From: Polytrichum commune | Taxonomy: Eukaryota; Streptophyta; Polytrichopsida; Polytrichales; Polytrichaceae | DNA: 64,000 nt | Direction: 5' to 3' | Assembly: GCA_950295325.1 (NCBI GenBank) | Contig: OX485806.1 | Location: 32,738,001 to 32,802,000, forward strand | Shown here: positions 37,761 through 50,600 of the stretch, piece after piece | How the letters are laid out: each line of letters begins with the position of its first letter | How positions within the stretch are numbered: position 1 is the first letter of the stretch | Notes under the pieces: model-generated | Told to the model about the DNA's origin: nothing | The model's input: only the letters and a program-made list of their open reading frames with translations | Databases searched by the model: none | Program-made: the position numbers and the translations under genes

Positions 37761-40684
37761 TACAATATTTAGTAGAGACATCCACCTCTTTGTGTTGGGC
37801 CTACACCAACTTTGCCCAAGGTGGAAATGTAGCTTTTCATAGTATAACATGTGTTGGTAATTTAAAGACGTTTTGACTCCATGATCAACATGAAGGACTC
37901 CAAATTAGCTATAAATACCCACTTGAGATAAATTAGCCACAAATATATGGGATTTTGTTTTTTTACTAGAGTCCCTTTATCTCGGTAATGTTGATGGGGA
38001 CTCAACTTGAAGAGGTGTGTGTCTAGCCCTAACCCTAACTAGTGCATTAAATACATGGGAAGGGTCATGAAATTGGAAAGTAGGGTACTTGGGGCAAGGA
38101 TTTGTGGTAGCTATGTAAGTTAGAGGTGAAGACATTGGAACCCTTAAAGTTCGGATACTTCCCATTCTAGCTTACTTGATGTTGGAATTAGCATCAATGG
38201 CTTTCAATTTGTCCGGTGAGATTAAGTGACGATGAATTGGTTGTTGCCCTATAAAGAGTCGGGTTTACTCAAACCTCTTAACATATTGTCATATTTAATA
38301 ATTTTGGGTTGCAAGGCTAGAGTTTTGTGTTGTCTACACAAACTCATCCATTGGGAAGGTGAAAATGCAATGAGATATTTCATAGCTTGAAATGACGATC
38401 AAGAAAATCTGGACTTCTACATCAAATTTTGAACGTAAATCAAATTGAATGCATATGGTTTTGTCAGTAAGTTTTATGATAAAGGCAAAGATTATCTTTG
38501 ATGTGGAGCAAGTATCTTGCTATGAACACTTTCCTATGTGGTACATGTGTGTTGTGTTGTTTGTGGAGAATAGGTACACATCTATAGTGTTTTGACCAAC
38601 ATCCCTTCTCAAAGTATGCATGTGATTAGGGTAAGAACTATGAACGTTTGCGACATGCCAATATTGATGTTGCAAATGATACTCTCGTGTGCAATAATAG
38701 TGTTCCACAAACATTTTGCCCGTATTTGCTTAAGTCTTTTGGTGTCAAACACATCATATGTGGGATTGGAGCTCCAACCCAATGGCTCCAAGCATAGATT
38801 CATGGGACATTCTCTTTGTAGGCTACCCCATGAGAACAAAGCAATAGGGTAGGGAGTGTGGATGGTATGGTATGTTCTAAAGGTGTGAGTAATTGGAATA
38901 ATGATGTCACTTTGGTACCACCTTCTCCAAGTTTATGATGATCTTTAAAAAGGGTACAAGTGAATCTTTCAACTTAGTTCCACTTTGTAAAACTCATAAT
39001 ATTTAGAAGGTGAAAAAAGTTGTAGTACTATTTTGAGACCTCCTTCATGGAGAAAATAATGTGCCCGTATATTCTTGATGCCATCAACATTGCAGTTTGC
39101 TTCTCAATGATAATGTAAGGGCTAGGACTAGACGCCCACTTATTTGAGTTGGGCACTCATCACTATTACCAAAATTAAAAGGGTCTAGTAAAAACATGAC
39201 CCCGTAGATTTATGGTTGATTCAACTCAAGCGTGTCTATCTAAACTAATTCAAGGCATCTGGTGCTAATTTTGGATTCAATTTGTTCAGAGAAAACTTAC
39301 ATGCTACAATAGAATTGCATGTGTTTCCACCTTGGGTAGTAGTGGCAATGGGCTATGTCAAAGAGCCCTAGTCAAATGTCAATTTCCACTTTACTAATAC
39401 AAATATAACTCAATGGTTGTTTTTGGCAAGCCCATATGAATGTGATAAGGTTGAGGTGAAATTTTACTTTATATTACATGGCAACCTCATGTTACTCTTG
39501 GGGTGACTTGATGCCCAATTCAAGTTCTTATAAGCTTGGTGTGAATCCTTCCAAATAATGAATAGAAACAAGCGGCAACAAGATTAGACAACGGTCGTAT
39601 CAGATCTAATGTCCTTTATAAAATTGTCATAGTAAGGTGCCGATTGTACTACCCGTACAACAAACTAAGCTAGAGCACGATAACCCGTCCATGTAGCAAA
39701 CTCAATAGTTGAGTTTGGTATTATTGGTAAGCTTTTTAGTACAATGGCCAACTCTAACCTTGAGTTGCAACCTTTCGCCCTAAACACAATTGCCAACTAT
39801 GGGATTCAATTGTCATGATTGTTTTTTGTGGCCACATGCCCAACATAGAAAACTTGTCATGCGCAACTGTTCGAGACATAAAGTTTTGGGTTGCATGCTT
39901 TGCGAAGAGAGTTGCAAATCCAACAACAAATGTGACCAACAAAACATCAAACCCCAAATCAATCTTTTAATTTGGTCAACATTTCACCTACATTTGAAGT
40001 CACCCACCCAAAATTGGAAGTTCTATAGCTAAGTTGCAAGCATAACAAAGCAATCAAACGCAAAAAACGCAAACAATTAAGAAACCAAAGTAAAAATTGC
40101 TAGATATTGTTTTGCTTTTAAAAAATGAGCACATGTTTCTCTTTTCGTATAATTGCATGCCCAATGCTAGAGCAATTGATACATAAGCTGAGATTCTACA
40201 AGAATACCACATAAAACATTCCTAGACTACAAAACAAGCTATAAAACATGTCAAATGAAGACCATATGATGTTGGTCATGGCCGCCTCCTTAAGCCTCAA
40301 CACATCTCTCACCCCAACTTTGAGTGTCTTGTGTTCTTCAATGAACGAGTCATCGACCCACAGATTAAAAGAACCAACTCCCTCACCCGAATCGCGTCTC
40401 TCTTCACATTCTTCCTCCCAATCATGCTCGTCATTTTGGATAGCATTTTCTATTATAACAATGTTGTCACCTACTTGAATAAAGTTGATCCTTCTCCTGG
40501 GCGAGGATTAAGCTTGACGAGTAAGAGATGATCGAGGATGATGAATAGGAGATGAGTGAAGGAAAGGATTAGCCATGTATACTGTCTTCAATGCGGCCGG
40601 GATTGTAGATCATACTAGTTTCATATGATAAAGTTCATGACACGACAATCTAACACAAAATGCCATTCTCAATAATGCCCACGT
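37761..40684. other. Gene-free stretch
   Basis: No gene or element that I can delimit. Short open frames (for example 38609-38839 minus, 39790-40032 plus, 40248-40478 plus) lack domains and splice partners. Confidence 0.45.
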
Positions 40685-40924
40685 TTTCGGAACCCGGAAA
40701 GAAATTCTTAGCTCTCCATCTTTACACTCCAAGGAAGGGTGGCTGACATGGCATGGTATGAGCTTAGACATGGCATGGCATGATATCAGATATGGCATGG
40801 TATGGGGCGAGGTGGCGGGACAATCACATGGGCATGGTTTGAATGGGGGTCGAGGCATGACAATGCATGGCTGGGTTTTTGGCGGAATGCAGCGAGAGTG
40901 TGAGTTCCCGCAAAACCCTAAACC
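40685..40924 (+). promoter_or_regulatory. Upstream module shared with the second ethylene receptor, copy B
   Basis: Partner of 26721-26934. It starts AACCCGGAAAGAAATTC, has five or so CATGGCATGG/ATGGTATGG iterations (40748-40835), GGGGGTCGAGGCATGACAAT, and ends GCAAAACCCTAAACC, a telo-box. It lies about 0.7 kb before the kinesin start codon, so it may include the promoter. Telo-boxes are common in promoters of plant genes active in dividing cells, which would suit a cytokinetic kinesin. Confidence 0.5.
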
Positions 40925-41625
40925 AGCTAGCAAGTTGGGGTATCAGGTTGTTTATGTTGGGGCATGGTGAGCAATTTTGAAAAGTTCCTCTGATTGAGGT
41001 TTTTAGAAAGTTGGAGGCTATGGTGTTGGTTGGCTTTGTGAGTTTCTGGTGCTTGGTTGTGATTCTCGCAACATTGCCCGGAAACCTCGCACTCGCCCTT
41101 CCCAAATCCCATCTTTGTAGTTGATTTATGGTTGCGTATCCTGTTTCCCGGGGTTTCGTAGTGGGCATCATATGTCAGTGGTTGGTGGCCTCGAGTTGAT
41201 AGCCTTTCCTGTTTTATGCATTTCTTGTTTTTGGATCCCTGTCTCTTACTTCCCAAATGGCTGCTCGTAGTCTTAAGCTTGCGGCTTATGCGACAGTTCA
41301 TTGAAGAATGTGAATGTAGAACTATCCTGCAAGTAACAGGACCCGGAGAATGGCCGCCGGCTCCAATCTCTTAACTTCTCCTCCATGATCAACAATCATT
41401 TTCATGTCGTGCAATGTGCAGAAGTTGACTCTCCATCAACACTTCCTGTTGTGGTTCTCGACGGTGTTTCTCAGCTTTTGGAGTGGCAAAAGCATACACC
41501 CCCCACATTCACAAAGTGTGTCGGATTAAGCCTTGCATCATCAGTCGTGCAAAGCTGGAGTGATATCCGGATCTGGGGTCTGAATCTGAAGGGTGCAATC
41601 AAAAATTAACACCAGATAGTTAAAA
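40925..41625 (+). other. Probable 5' leader of the kinesin gene
   Basis: GC-richer than the surrounding intergenic DNA, with several short upstream reading frames and no conserved coding. The transcription start and any leader intron cannot be placed from sequence. Confidence 0.4.
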
Positions 41626-44600
41626 ATGAAGGGAAATGCAGGGCGATCGAGGCCTGCACCTGCACAGTGTGAGAGGGATCCATTTGGCCTCGGGTTGCAT
41701 GCAAAGTCGTCCCCAGGTATTGTGGAAGTTGCGAAACGTCGAGCTCGCAACAATGGCGGAAACATGGCTCCGAATGGTGGCGCCACCAATGTGAGTATTC
41801 ATCCTCTTATTGAAATTGTAATGTTTTTGATGATGCAAGCCACTAATGTTAGTCATTCTCTTATTCAAATTGAAAGAGCTTAATGACGCAAGTCACCAAT
41901 GTGAGTCATTCTCTTATTGTAATTGAAAGCATCTTGATGATGCAAGCCACCAATGTGAGTCATTCTCTTATTGTAATTGAAAGCATCTTGATGATGCAAG
42001 CCACCAATGTGAGTTAATTTATTATTGAACTTGCAACGGTTTGATGATGGAAGCCAAATGTGAGTCATTCTTCAATAAAATGGAAAGGGCTTGATGACGC
42101 AAGTCACCAATGTAAGTCATCCTTCAATAAAATGGAAAGGGCTTGATGATGCAAGTCACCAATGTAAGTCATTCCTTTATTGAAATTGAAAGGGTCTTGA
42201 TGATGCAAGCCACCAATGTGAGTCATTCTCTTATTGAACTTGAAACGGTTTGATGATGGAAGCCACAAATGTGAGTCATTCTCTCAATAAAATGGAAAGG
42301 GCTTGATGATGCAAGTCACCAATGTGAGTCATTCGTTTAATAAAATGGAAAGGGTTTTGATGTTGCAGCTCCAGAACCAATCTTCCTTCAATTCCTCACC
42401 CACTTTCTCCCCTCACTCATGAGAATTTGGTGTCACTAAATTTGTTGCCATTTGCTTTTGCAGATGCTGGATACACCATCAACGACACCATCTAAACCAG
42501 CAACAAAAGGATCTAAAACCCCAGGAGGAGCAACGAAAGAGTCGCCTGTGCCTGGCAGTCCAGCTTTGATGCCCAAGCTTCCCAGGCCATTGCCTGCTCG
42601 TAGCATGCATCCTCTAAGTCAGGGTCAGGATGTAATCACGCAAGTTCCTCCCACAGGTCCCGGGCCGGACCAAGGCCATTCTTCCAAAAGGAAACTGAAT
42701 TTGGAAGTCCAAGTAGGAAGTGTTGTGGAGGGAATCACCAATACTGGAGCTGTGGATCCCTCTGACACTGGAGTCAAGGTAATTGGGAAGAATGACAAAA
42801 ATTACAGATCACTACTTTCAAGATATCTTACTGAATTTCATTTCCTATTTTGCACCATTTGCTCATAGCTAGCTGTGTGACTCATACCAGGTGATAGTGA
42901 GAGTGCGACCACTGAACAAGAAGGAGGAAGCCGAGGAGGCTACACATGTGGTGCAAAAAGTGTCGTCCAATTCTGTGTCACTGGGTGACCAACAGTTTAC
43001 CTACGATGCTGTGGCTGGTGAAGCGGAGTCTCAGGTATGCTGAAAGATCTGTGTTTGGGATGCTCAACTACAATGGTGATCACCATCCCTCAATTTTCTC
43101 ACTGAGACTTCTTTGACTGATATTTTGATGGTGTGTATGTGGAGAACTAAGATTCTTAGGTCTTACTCTGTTTGTAGAAAGCTGTGTTTGAGATGGTGGG
43201 TTTACCTATGGTGGAGAACTGCCTGGCGGGCTTCAACAGCTCCATATTTGCTTATGGCCAGGTACTGCACTTTTTGACACCTGGATGATGGAATTATATA
43301 GCCTGTGTTGTGCTATGTTGTCATCACCTTTGAGATCCATTGATTCATCTATACTTGATGGTTATACATTGTCATGGAAAGTGGGTTTGATGAATGTCAT
43401 GTTTAAGATGATCTTATCTGTTTCACCTACTCTTGTTGGTCACACTGTTATGGGAAGTGTGTTTTTTGAAGTTTGAGATAATTACGTCTGTTTCAGTTTT
43501 CAACTTTTCATGCTGGTTACACTTGTCATGGAAAGTGGATTTGGTGAATCTATATGATAATCATGTCTTTCATTTTCACCTATTCTTGTTGGTGATGCTG
43601 TCAGGGAGAGGTGGTATGATGAATGTTTGAGATAATCATGCTTCTTTCACTTTTAAACACTTATTGTTGGTTGTGCTGTCATGGAAAGTGGGTTTGATGA
43701 ATACTGACCTCGTTGTCCACCATTCTTTGTGGATGCTAGACGGGAAGTGGAAAAACACATACAATGTGGGGTCCCATGTCCAGTTCAAGCACTGAACCGA
43801 TGCCAACAGAAGAGCGGGGAATTACTCCACGTGTCTTTGAGCAGCTCTTTGCACGTATTCAACAGGTTCTGTCTACAGTATCTCTCAAAATTCATATCTG
43901 ATCCCGTAGTATATACAAAATTTATTACCACGAAGCAAATCCCTCGTCTTCCAAGTATCTCTGAAGAGCACTTCGCATACGCTTAACTTGATTGGATGAT
44001 GAATTTGCAGGAAGAACGAAACAATGTTGATAAGCAACTGCGATACCAGTGTCGTTGCTCCTTCCTTGAGGTAATTCTGAACAAGTGTAATTCTGATGAC
44101 GAGTGTGTATGCCAAGGTGGGAAGCCTCTTGCAAGAAACTGTGAAGAATTGTTTCAACTCATTAATTTTGTGCTGGGAAATGGGTGATGTCAGATTTACA
44201 ATGAGCAAATCACAGATCTACTGGAGCCAACTCAAAAGAATCTCATGGTACTGTACTGCTTAGCCACCTGCTCCTGCTATGTTATCAGTGACACTGTAAA
44301 TTCGGTGACCTGGATTTAATATGTTCACATTCTGACATGAGACTTTCACTGAAGACTAATCAACTGTGAGTGCTATGGACAGATTAGGGAGGACACAAAG
44401 ACAGGAGTTTATGTTGAAGGGCTGACAGAGGAATACGTGTCCAATATGGACGATGTCACCTGCCTTCTTGTCCGGGTAATTTGCTCCACCACTTGGTTCT
44501 TGGATCTATGGTCTTTTCAAGAGGGGTTTACCTCTTACTAGCCCAATTATAGTATAAGGGATAGTTGGGAGTGCTTCCAATGGTTGTAGATGACTTTCTT

Positions 44601-47600
44601 TGGTTCTATCTTGTTTGTAGTTGCTATGTGACACAGGGAGAGAACTTCAAGTCCAAAGCATTGGAGAGGATTTGTAGGATGCAATTACTCTTAGAGAAAC
44701 TGTCCCCTAGAATCTATGAATTGTTTTTCTAGCTCCACTGATTGCAGCCATAGGAGGAAAAAAATTGAGGTGAAATGCACTCTTTAACTACATGTACACC
44801 TTGAATGTAAATGAAAAAGATCTTAGTTGTCGTTGAAAATGGCCCCAAAATACAGCCACTTTCAGGGAGGTCAATTTTATTGATCTCAATGTAGCTCAAT
44901 AATGCTCAACTAAGCAGTAGGTGTGACAACTTGAAATTGCCAGCTTCAGTGAAGATTTGGATTCATCCTGTGATGTGCAGGGGCTTGCTAATAGAAGGGT
45001 TGGTTCCACAGCCATGAACAACGAGAGCTCTCGATCACACTCCGTTTTCACCTTTGTGATAGAGTCTCGCTCTAAGGTGCTGATGACCTTTTTTTTATAT
45101 GTGTGGATCATGTCAAACCCACCCCTTTAAGTGCCTTGTTATTTATTTGGAGTTATTTGGTTGGAGTATGCAAGATGCTCACAATGTACTTGGCCTTTAT
45201 GCAGAGTATTGCTGAGGGTGTAAGCAGTGTAAGGACAAGCAGGATGAACCTGGTCGATTTGGCAGGATCTGAAAGACAGAAACAAACAGGTGCTGCTGGG
45301 GAACGGCTGAAAGAGGCTGGAAATATCAACAAATCCCTCTCACAACTTGGGTGGGCAAACAGATTCTTATATCAGATTGTTTGTTTCTCTTAAATTTGCA
45401 TCTCAAGTGTGTCAGAATTTTGGTTTGTAATGCTCTCATCATGCAGTAGCTTTTATCCAAGCTCAGAATCGTTATATACAATCGCTCATTGGTTCTTCTG
45501 TCATGAATTCAGAAATGTGATCAACATTCTAGCAGAAGTGGCACAAAATGGGAAGCAGCGACACATACCGTACCGCGATTCCCGACTTACCTTCCTTCTA
45601 CAGGAATCTTTGGGTGGAAATGCAAAGCTTGCGATGATCTGTGCTATTTCCCCAGCTAGCAGGTGCGGCTAACATATCTGATTGTAACATAACCGCCTTC
45701 TCATAAAGCTTCAAGAAGAAAAGAAAAAGTATGACATCATGATTTTGGAAATACAAGATGCAGTCTCTGATTGTGGTTCACCGTTGCAGTTGCCGGACTG
45801 AGACATTGAGCACATTGCGATTTGCTCAAAGGGCTAAAGCTATGCAGAACAAGGCAGTGGTGAATGAGGAGACTGCCAATGATGTGAACCTTTTGCGTGA
45901 GCAAATTCGTCAACTCAAGGTACTAAGCTTCCCTTTGCAGTGAGTCAGCATCTTGTCCTGTCACCTTGATTAATGACATTCAAATACAAATCATGCGCAG
46001 GAGTTGCTCAAAATGAATTCCCAGAAATTCTGCTTTGCCCACCAAAACCATTTTTGGGGTCATGTGATTGTTGATGTTCAGAAGTTTAGATTCACCAGCA
46101 ACTTAGAATCTGCAGGGATTATCAATATTTTCAGTGGTTGACCTTGCGTCCATGTGAATGGCATACAGGATGAGCTCACAAGAATGAAAGAAAACAGTGG
46201 TAACCAGCACCAGGGGCAAGTGGGAGGATTTTCCAATGGGTGGAATGCCAGACGGAGCTACAACCTTCTTAGACTAAGTCTGGGTCAGCCCATGACAATC
46301 GCTCCAGTTGAATTCAAGGACATCGATAAGGAGGTAGAACTTATCAGGCAAGAAGTGCATGAGTTTGAGACCATCGCCGAGGATGTAAGTGCCTCTTCGA
46401 TTGACACAGAAACCAAAGAATTATTACCACAGGATGCTATCAAGGATGTGGAAACCATACCAGCTGTAGGGGAAGATGGGGAGGAATTAAGTGAGCTTCA
46501 CAAGCAACAGGATTCCACAACACCGAGTGGGCCCGACTTCCCAGAACTGACCCTGAGCCTCATATCACCAACTTTAAGCGAGTCACCGAGGGTGAAAGAA
46601 GAGAAGAATTCTGCACTGGGTTTAACTAAATCTCCACTGGGTGGCAATGTCCGCAGTAGCAAGGCTTTTTCATCCTCCGCTGAGCAGCTGGCTGCAAGTC
46701 TTACTCGCGGCATTGAAGTTCTTGACAACCACCAGCGCTACTCATTGTCCATTGTCAGAAGGTGAGTGTGATTAGCAAGTTCTCTGGGAAAGCAACAGAG
46801 GATAAATATTGGCTAAAGAATATACTGAAAACTTCAAACCTTTCATGTAAGATGCCTGAAGTCTGATGCATTTTTCCACCCACTTGAATTCATAGTTTAT
46901 TGTGCTAATGAATGTTCTGAAAAACCTACAAAATTTTCCTGTAAGAGTGCTTGTAAGTGTGATGCAATACTTTACCCGTAGCAACTGATTATTGAATCCA
47001 AAATTATTTGTGCTAAAAGATGTTCTGGGAAATCTCAAACCTTTCTTGTAAGGTGGGTGAAGTGTGATGCAATATCCCACCCATGGCAACTGGCCATTTA
47101 ACAGCATCCCAGATTTTCCTGACCGAGGTGATTTTGCTTTAGGTTTTCTGATGCACGATTTTCATTCCAAAATGCGGACTCTCCAAACACAACGAATCTG
47201 AAGAGACTTATAAGCTCGAGCAACACCCCTCTCGTGCAGGAGACTCAGGACATTCTGTGCCTTCCTGAAAATGAGAATGTGTCAAAGGAACCACCAACAG
47301 CTCAGCCAGAGTCTCCTGCACCTGGGGAGCTATGTCTATGGCCTCAGAATACAACGGAAGGTTCTTCCAAGATGATAGTGCCCACCACTCCACCTGCCCA
47401 TAAACAGCATTCCCAGGTAGACATTTGCTCACAGATTGTTGCTTTAACATCACATGTGGTAGTATATTGTGAGCTACTTTCAAGGTTTTGTAAAGTATTC
47501 CACTTGTCATGGTGTTGACAGCGGAACACCTGAGGTTAATGGCAGATGAATATTTTCAGCAAGATTGATGGGAATTTCTGAGTTATTGCTCGGGATGACG

Positions 47601-50600
47601 GTTATTTGCTCAGATGCACATCAGGTGTAATGGTTGTGTCCCGCCTGTTACAGGATTTGGAGGTACTATTGGCGGGCTCTCTGAGGAGAGAGAAGACTTC
47701 TGAAGAGACTATTGCTCAGCAAGCTGCTGACATTGAGCAGCTTAGTCGCTTGGTATGACTCTGATCCTTTTCATGTTTTAATCTTGCAGATTTTTTTTTT
47801 AAAAGCAAAAAAATGTAAATGAGAGTATGTACATGTGAAATGCTAACACATCATTTCCATTGGAGCATTGAGAAATGCCTTGTATGCATATGAAATGCTT
47901 GTTTCATGTATTGAGAGGAGAAGCTCTTGTAGGAAACCATTAATCTGACTATTCCATTTTCACATAGTATAATTATTCCATGTGGGATGAACAGGTGTGC
48001 CAATACAAGCTTGAGAGGGAGTGCAATGCAATCCTTCAACAAAGCCGGGAAGAGAAGATCGCTCGCATGGAGAGCCTGGTGGATGGCATCCTTCCCGTTG
48101 AGGACTTCTGCACAGATGAATGGACTGCTCTGCAGCTTGAACACAAGGTAAGTAAAAAATTGTGTATTAATACAGATTAGCCCCTCTAAGCCTTGCCCTA
48201 CACCATGAAGGAAACATAAGTATTTGACATCCTTTACCCAGAAATACTTTCTGAGCAGCATCATGCAATACAGTTGTGCAACCCATTGATGCCTTGTTTC
48301 AAGCATGTCACTTAGAGATTCCATGAGCATTGTAGAGTATGGAATCTGATCCTGATGTGTGTGTGTGTGTGTGTGTTTGTGACTCTTTCTCTTTGGCCAG
48401 TTGCTACAAGAGAAGTTCGAGCAGCATCCAGAGCTAGCGGACGCAAAAGCTGAGCAACAACTGCTCCGGCACGAGATTCAGCAGTACAAGAGTTTCTGTG
48501 ACCTTGGGGAGCGAGAGAAGCTGCAAGAGGAGATTGTGCATCTGCGGAACCAGCTGCACTCGTATCTTGAAATGTGCACCTCAGGATCCTTGAAGCATCG
48601 ACGGCTCTCTCTCACTCCGAAGAAGAGCGTTCTCCCGCACAGCCCCATCAAGCTTATGTCCCTCACTGCTGTTCCAGAGGCAATGCCATCTTGTGAATCG
48701 ACATCTTCTTCAAATTATCTCAAGGAGGAACAGCCTCCAGTGTCGCCAACGGAGGCTCGAGCCAGTGAGCTCTTGGAGCAGGAACGAAGAGAGTGGGATG
48801 AAAGGGAAAGGGAATGGACTTCGGTTGTCCAAGAATTGAGGGAGGAGTGTGACCATCACATGCAGTTGGCAGAAAAGAGGCGGAAGGAACTTGAGATTGA
48901 AAAGAGGTGAGTTTTACTTCATCAAGGTCATGTGCTTCATCTAGAGAGAATTTCACACATTTGGGTAGATATCAGAGTCATCTTTAACTCAATGGGACTT
49001 TTGTCAGGAGTTGGTCCCTTATGATTTTCCATTGGTTGTTTTGCATACAACATCAATAATATCTTTTCACCTGTGGTGCATGCTTGGAATTTGAATGAAG
49101 AGCAACCTATTTCATTTCATTGAGGCCCAAACTCATTTTAGCACCTCTTGGCATTCGAACACGAGTTTGACCCTCAGTGAACTGATCAAGAATATGATTC
49201 GCTCAAACCTCTACACTACCTCCAAACTCGCACCGAAAGGTTACAAACAAAACAAAAAACTCCCCATCAAAACTTATGCCGAGTTCGAGAATAACTCTAT
49301 TCTGATCTTTCTGTGTACTACACAAATTGCATTTGTGACATCATATTGGTAGATGGATTCCAAATATTGTTGTTTTTATGAATGTAGGTGTTCGCAAGAA
49401 ATACACGATGCGCTTCAGATGGCTATGACAGGCCATGCTCGCCTGCTGGACAACTACGCAGAGCTTCAGGAGAAGCACATCATCCAGTTAGGAAAGATGC
49501 GGGAAATCCGTGAAGGTGTGCTTGACATCAAGAAGGTGGCGAAGCGGTCTGGCTTAAATAATGTGGAGGAACGTTGGTTCGATGTCCAGGCCACACAAAT
49601 TGTGTACATGAAAGTTGAGCAAGATCGGTACCGAGAGGAGATTCAGGGTTTACAAGCACAGCTGCAAGATACTGCAGATGCAGTGCAAGCTGCCGGAGAA
49701 CTCCTTGTCCGGCTGAAGGAGGCAGAGCAGGCTGCTATAATTGCCAAGGTAATCTGACATTGTGCCTTAGTCTTGATAATTCTGAAGGAATGTCATACTT
49801 TTGTTTGGTCAATTCGTCATTTCCATCTGGTAGGTACACCCTAGTTTCACATTCTTCTTCTACATTGTTCTACAATATGCATTTGTCCTCATTTCCTAAA
49901 TTTGGTAGTTTTTGGTTATTTCCATCTTGTAGGTAGACCCTGCTCCACATTCTTCTTACACATTGTACTGTGATATGCTTTGTTACCTTGGACTTGCCCT
50001 CATTTCTCAAATTTGGTCTGTTTTGTCATATTGTCATTTCCATCTGGTAGGTAGACGCTGTTCCACATTTCTTTTTGCCTTGCATTTGTCCTCATATCTC
50101 AAATTTGGTCGTTTAGTCATTTTGTCATACCAATCTGGTAGGTAGACCTTGTTCCTCATTCTTCTTCTTACACATGGTTTTGTGATATGCTTGCATGTGC
50201 ATCGCATTTGTTGCATTACATTTGCCCTCATTTCTCAATTGTCATTTTGTTGTGAATGTACCAGCAATCAGCTGAAGCGGCGGAGCAAGAGGCAAGTGAG
50301 GTCCGTAGGGACTTGGAGAAATCAAACAGACGGCATGCCAAAGAGGTGGCGTCACTACAGCAGCGATTATTAAACCTGCAATCACAAAGTGCTGCTCCTT
50401 GCCCTAAGTGCGGTGCATCAAATCCTGTGAAAAGCAATGAAGGACAGAAACTCCATGTAGTTGATGATGACCAGGTTCAAAATAAAGTCGTCGATAACAG
50501 AGATGCATCAAATACTGGGAATGTCACAGATAGCTGGAGCAGTTCAACAAGTCTATCAGATTGCACTGAGGACAAGTGTCTCTCAGACAGTTGGGCCAGC

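Noticed and set aside
41880-42068. Repetitive minus-strand peptide in kinesin intron 1
   Set aside because: It is the translation of the tandem intron array on the wrong strand; repetition reflects DNA, not a repeat protein.
41887-42372. Regularly spaced near-identical units resembling a CRISPR array
   Set aside because: Units are contiguous without unique spacers and lie in a plant intron; no cas genes.
43740-43865. Possible frameshift or missing P loop in the kinesin
   Set aside because: The P loop is simply split by intron 4: exon 4 ends FAYGQ and exon 5 begins TGSGKT, in frame.
46772-47107. 111-codon minus-strand open frame in kinesin intron 13
   Set aside because: Produced by the 105-bp tandem units, a multiple of three; no protein family.
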